Origin: Cheiracanthium punctorium
Taxonomy: Eukaryota; Arthropoda; Arachnida; Araneae; Cheiracanthiidae
Assembly: GCA_038373885.1 (NCBI GenBank)
Contig: JAWZYV010013288.1
Location: forward strand, 1 to 64,000
Length of the DNA: 64,000 bases
Direction of reading: 5' to 3'
Under the pieces are notes generated by a model that worked only from the letters and a program-made list of their open reading frames with translations, was not told the DNA's origin and did not search any database. Position 1 is the stretch's first letter; the number at the start of each line of letters is the position of its first letter. Shown here in pieces: positions 22,093 through 32,737 of the stretch. A program made the translations under genes and the position numbers.

Positions 22093-22815
22093 ATTTTTTT
22101 TTTTCAAAATAAAATGCAGTGGATGCCTACCTGTCCTCCCTCCACCAATAAATGGTGAACTTCCACGGACAGGTTATTAGGCTGCGTGGTGGATGTTAAG
22201 TCTGCAGGGCGTGGAGAACCGCTTTAGGCCGTCTTCGAAATGCTGGGTCCGGGGTCTCATAGTCAGGTAGGGTTGATATGACTTCATTAGGGATGTTCCT
22301 AATGTTCTTATAGAACTTCTTGGACAGCTTGAGTAGATGGTATTTGAGAGACTTTATACAAAGGTATTTCAGAATAATATCATTTGCCATGTGTTGATGA
22401 CCGTACCGAATGGTACGCAAAAATTTGTTTTCTTTGGTGAGTAGGGTTCTGAGGTTGGTTTTGGCCGCGTAGGCACACACAGGGGCAGCATACGTGTCGA
22501 TGGGGCGCACGACCGTCTTGTACAAAAGTACTTTGTTCTGTGTGTTTAGTTTTCTCGTGTAAATGAGACTTGAGAGACGCTGGAAGGCCGCTGTCACTTT
22601 GCCTCTGGTTTTGGCAATGTGCCTCTTCCAGGTTAGGTTTCTATCAATCGCAATGCCTAGGTAGATAACGCTGTCGGCACACTCTAGTACAGTGTTCCTG
22701 ACCTGTAGACGGGAATTATGGAATTTTCAGCCCAGGGAAAGAGCTTTGCATTTCCTCGGGTTTAATTTGATCTTCCAGTTTTGCATCCACAAGGCCAAAT
22801 GGCTAATGTGGTAAG
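22093..22815 (-). pseudogene. 5'-truncated jockey-like non-LTR retrotransposon (reverse transcriptase C-terminal part)
   Basis: Minus-strand translation from about 22,800 to the stop just below 22,196 gives WMQNWKIKLNPRKCKAL, then an in-frame TGA at 22,727-22,729. It continues through VIYLGIAIDRNLTWKRHI, VRPIDTYAAPVCAYAA, FLRTIRYGHQ and RRRPKAVLHALQT. W-x-I-x-x-N-x-x-K, the YLG-x-x-x-D-x-x-L-x-W-x-x-H-I thumb motif and the downstream R-P-x-x-x-Y-A-x-P-x-x-x-x-A are hallmarks of jockey/I-type reverse transcriptases. A 3' A-rich tail is seen as the T-run at 22,088-22,101 on the plus strand. The endonuclease and most of the RT are missing, as expected for 5'-truncated insertion. Confidence 0.88.
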
Positions 22816-23466
22816 AAACTCAGTTATGAAATCAACACATAAACACTTAGAAAATAGTGGTGAGTAATCTTCTGAAATAACTGAACAAAATAGCAATTAT
22901 GCCTGAAGGTTTCATCTTTCCCCTGCCTATCTGCATAAAAGAATATGTGAGGACACGCCTACAACGAGATAGTGTTGTAATTATTTAAACAGGTTTCTGA
23001 AAACATTAACACAAATTCATCTTTGGTCATCCATCATAATATAGGTAATGATTCTTCCTAGTTCAGGATAATTTCATCCGTTTTAAGTAGTAATAAAAAT
23101 TAATAAACCCACATTTAATAGAAATTTTGCTTCACTATGTAAATGCAAACTTCTGTTATATGATATATTATCACCTTGAGCAAACTTCGTTAAAAAAAAG
23201 GTAGTTTTCTCTAAATCATTCATTGCTTCTCCTTTTCTGCCCGAATTCAAACAGTTTTTGAAAGCGATTTTTTTTTTCTGAGGAAGGGGGGAGGGGGTAC
23301 GCGTCCAAAATAACCTGTGCATTATTCCCTATGTGCAATTCAAGTCAACGGCAGGCTAGTTCCAAAAAATGCTGGTTTGATCTAAACAAAATGTACAGTT
23401 AGGTGATTTAATTTTTTGTGGGAGGCGCTAATTAGAAAAAAATTGTTTTCTCTAGTCAAAATGCTA

Positions 23467-23600
23467 TCGCCCAGTTGGTATAGTGACTAAAGAACCATTC
23501 TATCACGCCTTGTGTCCGGGTTCGAATTCCGGCTTACTCATTCGGGCCTTAGTAGTGGCAAAACGCTTGATAAGTAAGTGCGTGCCGCCCACTGGGAGGG
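23467..23600 (+). mobile_element. SINE family A with internal deletion
   Basis: A-box region CAGTTGGTATAGTGACTAA and a perfect B-box region GGGTTCGAATTCCGG are present. The body then jumps from the head to CATTCGGGCCTTAGTAG, missing about 70 bp (the CCATAATAAAATGG part). It ends in a G-run instead of an A tail. Same site as in copies III and IV. Confidence 0.82.
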
Positions 23601-25310
23601 GGGGGGAGAAACCTACTCAAAACGTACAACAAAGTTCTGTTCAAGTAAAATTTCTTTACTATTTAAGGTTTTCCAGTTTTCTGGACATCTGACAACCCTG
23701 TACACGCCAAACATCCTCCCAGAGTAATGAAAGAATAACATGTTCATTATCCATACTACTTGAATGAAAACGTGCAATAGAATTTCGTTTGACGCGCATT
23801 TTAAGTATCAAGAGTATTACCGCCCGCATGCTTAACTTACTGGAGACTAGGGGACATATGCTCCGCCCCCCCCCCCAAAAAAAATTTAAGACAGCTCAAA
23901 TATCTGAAAATATTTTGCTCCTCCCCTTCCTCCCCTCAATGTTTCATGACAATTTATGTCAATGTTTCCACTAAATTAAAACGTTATTTTTTCCTCTCTC
24001 TTTTAGCGGTACTGTAAAATGAATAACATTGAAACAAACGAAATCAAATAAATAATTTTTTAAATGTTTTAGCAACCAGAAATGAAATAAAGAGATATTT
24101 ATTAGATTTTTAAAAACTTTTGCAGCATTTGCGCGTTCGCAGGTACACGGTAAAGTCCAGTAACCTGACCATAGGGTTAGGAATAAGTAAAACAAATGAA
24201 GCAACCTAAGTACAGCACCGTCAACAACTACAAACTTTGATACTATCAGATATCAGGAAGCGGAATTTCTCATCATCTGATTTGGCGGAAATTCCGGGAA
24301 CGTAGAAATTGATGTAGTTTGTGGAATTGGAGTTTGCTTTTGTGGTATTGCTTTTAGCTCGTGGAACATACAGTTCTGTTTAAGTATTTTATGCTCTCCT
24401 GCTAATTTCGTAACTATTCAAATTCTCATATTAAAGCTGACATTAAGAGCTGTTGCGAAATGCTCAAAGTAATGACCAATAATTTTATACGTTTAGATTT
24501 ATTCATGAGTGTGAAGCACTTTCTGAAATTCATTGTACATGAGCGACCAACTCTATTAAGCGACCTCCCCTCTCCCAACGACCAATTTTTTAAGGCATCG
24601 ATTAAAATAAAACATAAGGCATCATTAATCGACTTTCCACTTAATGCTAAAAGGCTCTCTACACAATCCTCTATAACCGACCGATCCCGATTATTGACTG
24701 TCAAATGTTTATACTTCTTTGAGCAACCACCTCTCTCAACGTCCAATTTTTCGCGGAACGGTCAGTGGTTACTCTGAAATTTCACTGTATGTATTATGAA
24801 ATCTTTGTAATATAGTGAGACACGAGGTAAATCATTTGCACATAATGGAGCTCAGTGAATAGCTCTATCACAATATGAAAATCACGTTAGAATTTTCCTT
24901 ACATAGCCACTTTAATACACATTAGAATCAACTTTCTTTGACGTGAATACGTCTTTAAATTTGCTTCCACAGTGGGAGGCAATTCAGAAAACTGATAATA
25001 ACAAAACCGGTGGGGGTGCAGTTTGATGTTGCAGTTGCAGCTACATATCTATCACCTGCATCCAAAATTTAATTACGCCACTTGATATCTAAAGGATCAA
25101 AGACTTCGTTACATTGAGTGAAGACTGTGGCGTATCTCTTGCGGCGGAAACAGAAGCGCCGCCATTTTGACGTCGTTTCGCTGCGTCACATAATATCCGT
25201 GTTGTATAAATTTTGACTCTGAGAAGCTGGAGCGTTCGTTTACGTTTCAGACACGAATTCTCGTCAAGATCTCGTACATAAAAACATTAGAGTGAAATAG
25301 CCAGAAATTT

Positions 25311-25458
25311 TCAAGGGGGGGGGGGGGGTTACGACAACTGCAGCTCACATATATGTATACGTTTGTGTGATAAGGGAGTGAAGAATGTACATTTTGTATG
25401 GCAAAAAATACCTCATTGTGGTGGGAGGGTTGTGACCCCCCCCTTGGCTATGCGACTG
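25311..25458 (+). mobile_element. hAT MITE (CAGGGGCGTAGCCAG family), left end eroded
   Basis: Starts at CCAGAAATTTTCA, missing about the first 10 bp, and ends CCTTGGCTATGCGACTG. The interior ACGACAACTGCAGCTCACAT and ACATTTTGTATGGCAAAAA match 19,069. It interrupts GTGAAATAG|TTATAGTGAAT of the large unit; copies I (13,034) and V (39,074) are empty there. Confidence 0.85.
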
Positions 25459-26711
25459 GTTACAGTGATACATATATTGTGTATGCAATGTAGCAGTGAA
25501 TGAATGCCCCCTTCAAATTCATATTCGGGCTCACCCATTCGGGCACAGCGTTAACAAAAGTTATGCTTTGTATGTTACGATCGCTATTATTCTAAAAACA
25601 CAGTTAAGATTATACCCGACTACAGAGCGAGATTTCACTACACCAATCATGATGATCGGAGTCTTTAATCTCTAGCAGGACCGGCTCGCTGCGCGACTTT
25701 TGAACTGGAACTGAACCAAAAACCGAAAACGAAATTTTGGTCGGAACGAAAACCGAAAGTGACACGAAAAATTTATCGGTTTATTTCGGTTCGATATATC
25801 TTAGTCATTTTGTTACTGTAACCAACTTGAATCAATATTTTCTAATTTAACGTCAACCTTATAATTATCATTATTACATGTACAGTCTGTATTCGTTTCT
25901 CAGAGCCTTCCTCCCATTTGGGCATGCGTACAAGTAACTTTTTATGTGTGCTTTTTTAACTAAGTTTTTATTTATTTTATCATTTAGCACCAGTATTTTG
26001 AGTGTTTTTTTCATACTCTCTTTTATGTTTAAAACTCTGTTTACACTTGAGCTTGCAACAAGTAGAATAGTTTCTGAAATTCCGAATTGAAATAAAACAA
26101 AATGGAAAACATAATGAAACGGCGTTTTCAGGTTAGAAATTTATTCTCCGGGACAACAGAAGTAATCTCTGTGAAACCACGTTGAAAGATTGTATATAAA
26201 TACACTAAGGAAAACCGTTGTGCCCCTTTTGCCCCACATTGCGCGAACGGATGACCGCGAAATTCTACACAGTTAAAGTTCGTATGGAAGTGCCTGTGCG
26301 AATGCTGAAATTTTTGTGTAATATGCTAATGCACCGTAAAAAATTAGAGAAGTAATTTGGCACGCAGTATTTTGCGCAAAAGTCGGTCGATGGTTCCATT
26401 GTTGCGTCATTTTTTGAAATAACAACACTAACTTTCACCAGTACTATAGGGTTATAGTATTACAACAAAATCTGCAATAAGTGAAATTATTCCCCAGTTT
26501 GCTGAAACGCCAATGACTAAAATGTGCTTTAGTCCTGTGCTTGGTGCCTTTTTTTGGACGGTCGGTAAGTGACCAAAGTGTTGTAAACTCCATGCTTTAA
26601 AGCTGTGGGAAAAAGAACCGATCATGTCAGGCTGCGATCCAAAAGACGCTTAACAGAAACGGGCCAATTCGACAATTTCTTCACAATCTTCCACCACGCA
26701 ATATGCTATAG

Positions 26712-27975
26712 CAAATTTTCTCCGAAAATATTATTGAAGAAATACCTCGGCAATTAATAGAGATTGAAAATAATATTATTAAAGAAATGTGTGGAAATAT
26801 TTCTGAAAACATCCTGTCAGATAACATATTGAAGTCAGTTATAACAGAACCTAAAAATGATGATTGAACTTTCACTAATGCTAACTTAATCGAATATCTG
26901 ATGAATAGAGAACATACGTATCACCATACCTACGATAAAATAATTTGCTATTATGACAATGAAATCAATAACTATCCAGTAGAGTTTTTGATTTCTTTCA
27001 CTATGAGTGTTTGTTTTTTTTTTTTTGGAGGGGGAGGGGGGCTAGCCGGGAGAAGTGAAAAATTGCCAAATAATTCCGATCTGCGCCAAATGCTTACAAA
27101 TAGAAAGAGATTTCCAGTACATAGTTTTTTATTCCTTTTCATATTTTGAAAATTTAATTTAATTTCGTATTTTAATTTAATTCCACGCGTTTTTCCGAAT
27201 TCCACATTATGTAACCAATAAGCATACAAATTTCTTTCTATTATATTGATATTTTTGTATACATTGAATTCTGTATATATACATACGATTTTATATACGG
27301 ATTAAAATTCCCGGCTTTGTTTTGGGGAACAACAGTGTTTTGAAGTAGTCTTTAAACGTTCCCTAGAAAAATACAACGGGATATGCGCCTGGCTAACCGA
27401 AAAATACCTTAGTTTGCCACAACATAAGTTAGCATTGAAAGTTTTTTTGCATCGTTGTACTAATTAGAAACTTGGATAAAAAGGAAGCATTAGTCATGGA
27501 ACAAGCATGCACATTAAGTTTATATATAGTAATGCATAACTGCCAACTGCCCAGGAGGTTTTCCACCACAAATTTCGATTAGCTTCAATGCACATTAAAT
27601 ATATATATATATTCGGATTTATATATGTATTTCTAGGCAGAAATTAGTGGTGGAAAATCTCCCGGGGAAAATCTCGATTATTGGAAGCTGTGGTAATGTT
27701 ATTGATTGTAAAGCTTGAACTGAAATCTGCAGACAATAAGAGACTTTTAATTCCACTAATAAAATAGCCTGGTACTATTTTACCATATCCTTTTAAAAAA
27801 CTCAATTTCCAAATATACCTGCATTTGCGAAGACATTAAATAAATCTCAAGGACTACCATTCGATAAAAGAGCAAATTTATTCAGGCATCAAGATTTATG
27901 CATGCTCAGTGGTACGCCTCAGCAAACAGAGTTCAATCATTCAACGATTTAAGAATTTATAACTCTGAACATAAG
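26712..27975 (+). pseudogene. Helitron/Helentron-type PIF1-like helicase, decayed C-terminal half
   Basis: One frame from 26,712 to about 27,010, with one TGA at 26,865, reads ...TEPKNDD, then NLIEYLMNREHTY, then DNEINNYPVEFLISF. The PVEFLNSL-type motif and preceding L-x-P-K-N-x-D motif are characteristic of Helitron helicases. After an interruption (27,010-27,685) the sequence resumes as AVVMLL, NKRLLIPLIK (stop at 27,765), a frameshift to FAKTLNKSQGLPFDK, and another to HAQWYASANRVQSFNDLRI. The last two correspond to helicase motifs V and VI (N-K-S-Q-G and H-G-Q-L-Y-V-A-x-S-R-V). Three frames and several stops make it dead. The Rep nuclease and Walker A region were not found. Confidence 0.82.
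27551..27667. mobile_element. Small MITE within the helicase pseudogene
   Basis: CCAGGAGGTTTTCCACCACA at the left is complementary to TGGTGGAAAATCTCCCGGG at the right, flanking an AT-rich core with a (TA)n tract. The arms resemble those of the 9,536-9,698 element (TCTCCC, ACCACTAATTT). No certain target duplication. Confidence 0.55.
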
Positions 27976-28104
27976 GACCTTTATCTGTGGACGGCTCCAG
28001 ACTGAATTTTCCGATGGAGCCACTAGACTTTTTAGACTAGCCTAAATTGATCAAAACGCAAACTGAATGTGTGAAATCGTACGGGAGCGTGTGAAATCCA
28101 AATA

Positions 28105-28910
28105 CAGGGTGGCCATAATTAAACTGCAAGTGTTCAAGGGGTACTGGAGAGAAAACTACCGGGAATATACCAGTAAAATTTGGTATCTACACGTTTCAGA
28201 ACATGTTTCATGCGCAAGTCAAATATGCAAAAAATGAAAATCGCCATTTTCACCCGATAGATGGCGCTGTACCGTATTTCAAAGCTCACCGGTGGTATAT
28301 ACAACTTCCAAAACCGATAGACAGAGCATAATGCCATTCTAAGAGGCATATAAACAATAAAAACATGATTTACAGTTTATCAAAATTCCGTACAATTCGC
28401 ATCAGTAATTAGATTTTTACAGTAACATGTAATCAAAAATTAACATAAATTAAGATCACAAATTAAACAATTCTAAAGACGCTTTGGTAAACAATTGAAC
28501 CATTATTTATTCAATGAAATTATCACTTTATGTGCTCAATATGCGAACCACCAGATGCAACCACATGCTGAAAACGTAAAACAGCATGGTCCATCGTCGC
28601 ATTTAAAATCTCTGGTGTAACACACCTCACCTGGAATTTTGATAAATTGTAAATGATGTTTTTATTGTTTATATGCCTCTTAGAATCCCATTCTGATCTG
28701 CCTATCGGTTTTGGAAGTTGTATATGCCACCGGTGAGCTTTGAAATACGGTACAGCGCCATCTATCGGGTGAAAATGGCAATTTTCTTTTTTTGCATATT
28801 TGACTTGCGCATGTTCTGAAACGTGTAGATACCAAATTTCATTGGAATATTCCCGGTAGTTTTCTCTCCAGCACCCCTTGAACACTTGCAGTTTAATTAT
28901 AGCCACCCTG
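28105..28910 (-). mobile_element. Foldback, internally deleted mariner/IS630-type element
   Basis: CAGGGTGGCCATAATTAAAC at 28,105 and GTTTAATTATAGCCACCCTG ending 28,910 are inverted repeats, each bordered by TA (28,103-28,104 and 28,911-28,912). The complementarity runs about 285 bp inward, to roughly 28,390 and 28,626, with few mismatches and one small gap (extra TTTCAT near 28,207). The centre (28,391-28,625) holds the end of a transposase gene on the minus strand. It looks like one end of a rosa/mariner-like transposon duplicated in inverse orientation around a fragment of the coding region. Confidence 0.9.
28523..28633 (-). pseudogene. C-terminus of an IS630/mariner-type transposase
   Basis: The final codons on the minus strand read VRCVTPEILNATMDHAVLRF, then QHVVASGGSHIEHIK and a stop at 28,523. 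A T-P-E-x-L start and a G-x-H-I-E-H terminal motif are typical of insect IS630-type transposases related to rosa. The catalytic D,D region is absent. The open frame extends upstream into the inverted repeat to 28,975, but that part is terminal DNA, not coding. Confidence 0.75.
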
Positions 28911-29609
28911 TATTTTAATTTAATTCCACACTCTTTCTTTAAGGATGGAAGTGGGAGAAGACCCCTATGTCCCACTCGCAGGAGTTGCTAATTCAGCTGG
29001 ACTTGCATTTAGCAAAAAATGATAAGAGTTTTTCCAAAAGCACCGTCTTCACATAAAAGTGTGGCGGTTGTAAAGTGAAATTGTAAAAAAAAGTGATCAC
29101 TATAGACAGATGGTCTCTTAACCAAGGTAGTCACTTAGTAGGTTACACTGTATATGGAATCTTGAGACATACTGTTTAACTGAAGAACTTCATGCTTAAA
29201 TTAAAAAAAATAATAATATTTATGAACGAATTTCGACCACTGGCGGACAACAAGTATCAATAATTAGATGCAATTTTCATATGTTAAATAAATAAATAAA
29301 CATATTTTTTAATGTGATTATTGGCAGGCCAAAAGCACGATGTGAGTGGCAAGTGTCAAGCGACGAGGGTACACATAATCCACATAATAATGAAATTATA
29401 GTTGTCAAATGCGATTTTAATAATGGATAACAATGCCAACGCTCGTCGATCTCTGCTCATCGCTCGTTTCGTACATGCTAGTTAATTACATAAATTCACG
29501 TAGTGTACCAATTAAAAATAAACATAAAATCTTCTAAATTGTGATAGATATAAATTTTTTATGATAGAATTATATTATTAGTACAAATAAGAATATACAT
29601 AAACAGGGT

Positions 29610-30100
29610 TTCTACTTATTTCACAGCTTTTGCTTCCCTGACTTTCCATGACATCTATCATGCTCTTCCCTGACTTTTTATCTAGCATGCTTTCCTGAAT
29701 TTTGCGTTTCTATTTTTAATATTACATCCTTTAATTAATAACTTTTTATATATTTTGCCCCTTTTTTACAAATAATAATAATAATAAAATCAATATACAC
29801 AAAAATATTATTTGACATCACTGGATTCTAAATAAAAACATGTTTGATAATAATTTAGGATAAAATTAAGAATATTTCAACTGAACAAGATATGTTAATA
29901 AAGGACACATTTTAAAATTATTTATAAGGTTAAATAAGAAAATGAAAATAAAACAATTTCTACAACTAGGTTCAAACAGGAAGTATTTTCTTGATTTTGA
30001 CGCAAAATTCAAATATTCTTGCATTTCCCTGAACTTTCTTCAATTTCTTCAAATTTCCCTGACATTTTCCCAAATCCCTCACTTTCCCCGACTTTCAGGT
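29610..30100. repeat. Degenerate TTCCCTGAC-word repeat
   Basis: Words such as CCCTGACTTT, TTTCCTGAATTTT, CATTTCCCTGAACTTT and TTTCCCTGACATTTT cluster at 29,635-29,700 and 30,020-30,090, with AT-rich DNA containing (AAT)n at 29,773 between. Similar CCCTGACTTTTC words are familiar from arthropod repeats; the family is not identified here. Confidence 0.5.
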
Positions 30101-31031
30101 CTGTAAGAACCATGATAAAATAGAATTATTCATTCAGAATTGAACCGAAAACCGTTATTTAACCATTTAACCCTTATTAACAAAAACTGGAACTGAACCG
30201 AAAAATTTTTTTTTTACTTGAACCGAAAAAAAACAAAAAAATAAATAAATAAAGGTTCGAAGCCCTATTTCAGCTTGTCTGGCATCGAAACATTTAGAAA
30301 AAAAATGAGAGGGGGAAAAAAATTGAGCCCCTACGAGAAATTTTTTCTGAATTAGCCAGGGCACGTTAGTCGTTTGCATACACTTGCACTATAATTAAGG
30401 ACTGAAATTTTCGTCCTTTTTTCTGATTCTTCGAAATAGTTCTCGCCCTCCCTTATCGCAAAGGAAACTGTGAACTTCCAACAATTTAATATAAAGTGCA
30501 TAGTGCGCTTCCTAAGAATTAATTTTTGACCTGAAGTCACTCTTTAAGGATGGAATTGTCCGTTTTCGAATGGGTGTTATAAGAATTCTGTCATATGACA
30601 ACTGCTGCAGCCTTTTCCCTCCCCATCACGCCCCCAAGATAGCAATTTCCAGAAACGTGAGAAGTGGTTCTCCTTACTTTCCGTTTTGCAATGCGGTAAA
30701 TTTTGAGTGCGGGTGCAACAATTTTGGGAACCAAGTACCTTAAACGTTAGATGCAAAATAAAGATTGAATTTTGTAGCAGGGAGTGTGATACCATGTAAA
30801 CAATATGGGCAAAACCCAAAAGTAAACTTAAAAAGCCATGAGTTTCACACGTTTAATTTGCAATTTCCTTTTGATACTCCTTTCTCGCTCAGCGCCCGGA
30901 GCACCCCTTAGCTACGTCCCTGTACATGCAATCTTTTGTTCTCAGTGTCGACCTGCATACTTCTGCGGGTCCACGTTTACGTAAACTCCGATATTTAATC
31001 AACACAGAAACACTTAGGAAATCGTGGTGAG

Positions 31032-31196
31032 CAGTGGCGTAGTCAGACATTTTTCATGGAGGTGGTTACGACTACTCCAACCCACATATATGTATACGTG
31101 TGTGTCATAAGCGAGTGAAGAATATACATTTTGTATGCCAAAATAATCATCATGGAAGGGGAGGGGGGTTGTGACCCCCCCTAGGCTACGCCACTG
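31032..31196 (+). mobile_element. hAT MITE (CAGGGGCGTAGCCAG family) in copy III
   Basis: Begins CAGTGGCGTAGTCAGACA and ends CTAGGCTACGCCACTG. Flanks GTGGTGAG (31,024-31,031) and GTGTTGAA (31,197-31,204) are a duplication with two mismatches. Copy II at 22,856 shows the empty GTGGTGAGTAATC site. Confidence 0.88.
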
Positions 31197-31817
31197 GTGT
31201 TGAATCTTCCGGAATAACCGAACAAAATGGCAACTATGCCTGAAGGGTTCAGCTTTTCCCCCTGCTTATCTTCATAAAAGAATATGTGAGGACAAGCCTA
31301 CAACGAGATAGTTATATTTATTTAAACAGGTTTCTTAAAACAGTAACTGAAATTCATCTTTGGACATCAAAGGTCATAATATACCTAGTGATTCTTAAAT
31401 ATTCAGGATAATTTCATCCATTTTAAGTAGTAATAAAAATTAATGAACTCACATTTAATCGAAATTTTGCTTCACTACGTAAATACAAACTTCTGCTATG
31501 TGATATATTATCACCTTGAGCAAATTTCATAAAAAAGAAGAGCTAGTTTTCTGTAAATCATTCATTGTTTCTCCTTTTCTGTTCGAATTGCAACATTTTT
31601 TGAAGAGTAATTTTATTTCTTTCTTTATGAAAGGGAGGTGGGGGATACGCTTCTAAAATAACCTGTGCATTATTCCCTATGCGTAATTCAAGTAAACGAG
31701 ATGCTAGTTCCAAAAAATGCTATCTTGATCTCAACAAAATGTAGAGTTAGGTAATTTAACTTTTTGTGGGAGGGGCTAATTTGAGAAAAAAAAATGTTTT
31801 CCCTAGTCAAAATGCTA

Positions 31818-32021
31818 CCGCCCAGGTGGTGTAACGACTAAATTTCCATTCTATCAAGCCTTGTGTCCGGGTTCGAATTCCGGCTTGGACATGGGTGTTA
31901 TTTTGTACGTCTCTTCATAGGGGGTAACACGGTCGCTCATTGAGTGCTTCCATAATAAAATGGGCACTAATTCGGGCCTTAGCAGTCCAAAATACTTGAT
32001 AAATAAGTTCCCGCCCATTGA
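31818..32021 (+). mobile_element. SINE family A in copy III
   Basis: CCAGGTGGTGTAACGACTAA (A-box region) and GGGTTCGAATTCCGG (B box, 31,869-31,883) are followed by the complete family body ending CCCGCCCATTG. The tail is (TG)n instead of A. Flanking sequence is the same as at 23,467 and 33,348. Confidence 0.88.
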
Positions 32022-32701
32022 AGGTGTGTGTGTGTTGGGACCTAGTCAAAACGTACAGTAAAGTTCTGTTCAAGTAAAATTTCTTTACTGTTTCAGGTTT
32101 TTCAGTTTTCTTGACAGCTGACAACCCTGTGCACGCCAAACTAACTCCCAGCATACCGAATGAATAACATGTTCATGATCTACACTACTAGTATGTAAAC
32201 GTGCAATAGAGCTTCGTTTGAAGCACATTTCAACTGTCAATAGTTTTACCACCCGTAGACTTAACTCACTGGAGTCAAGGGGACATTTGTCCCCCATCAA
32301 AAAGTTCACGAAAACTCAAATATTTGGAAATATTTCCTAGAATAAAAAGACATTTTGCTCCCCCCCCCTTAATGTTTTGTGACAACTTACGCCAATGTTT
32401 CCACTAAATTAAAAAGTTACCTTTCTTTTTCTCTCTTTTACCAGCACTGTAAAATAAATAACGTTGTAGGAAATGAATTCAAATAAACGTTTTCAAATAT
32501 TTTAGAAACCAGAAATGAAAAGTAGTTATTTGTTAAATAAAAAAAGGACTGTTTTTATTCGCAACTGCATGTAATACAGCAATCAGAGTCTAGTAACCTG
32601 ACCGTGTGGTTAGGAATAAGTATTAAACGAAGTCCATTTGATGTACAACCACCTCAAGAACTAAAACGCATTAAAATCAATATTTTTTTCACGTGAATAC
32701 A

Positions 32702-32737
32702 GGGTTGTGACCCCCCCCACCTTTGGCTACGCCACTG
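32702..32737 (+). mobile_element. Remnant right end of a hAT MITE at the III/IV junction
   Basis: GGGTTGTGACCCCC, then TTTGGCTACGCCACTG followed by GTGGTGAA, the same site as the MITE in copy III. Only the right 36 bp remain; the left part was lost at the junction with copy III. Confidence 0.8.

Larger units (their letters stand above)
22840..25690 (+). repeat. Large repeat unit, copy II (first half)
   Basis: Begins with the pre-SINE module (GTGGTGAGTAATCTTC, ACACGCCTACAACGAGATAG), then a SINE, the post-SINE module and the modules seen in copy I at 9,440-10,680 and 12,640-13,280. It breaks at 25,690 (GGACCGGCTCGCTGCGCGAC), where unrelated sequence starts. It lacks the hAT MITE that copies III and IV carry at GTGGTGAG, so 22,856 is an empty site. 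Confidence 0.8.
31010..32700 (+). repeat. Large repeat unit, copy III (partial)
   Basis: Pre-SINE module, SINE, post-SINE module, the TTTCCACTAAATTAAAA module and TCTAGTAACCTGACCGTG, in the same order as copies II and IV. It stops near 32,690 within CACGTGAATAC, where a hAT MITE remnant and copy IV follow. It carries the MITE at 31,032. Confidence 0.8.

Noticed and set aside
24426..24777. Paired open frames on both strands
   Set aside because: They fall in a repeat-unit module whose paralogues (10,325 and 37,975) do not preserve the frames; pogo-like terminal words explain the sequence.
28523..28975. 150-codon minus-strand frame as a complete gene
   Set aside because: Only the last ~36 codons are transposase; the rest is the terminal inverted repeat and flank of the foldback element.
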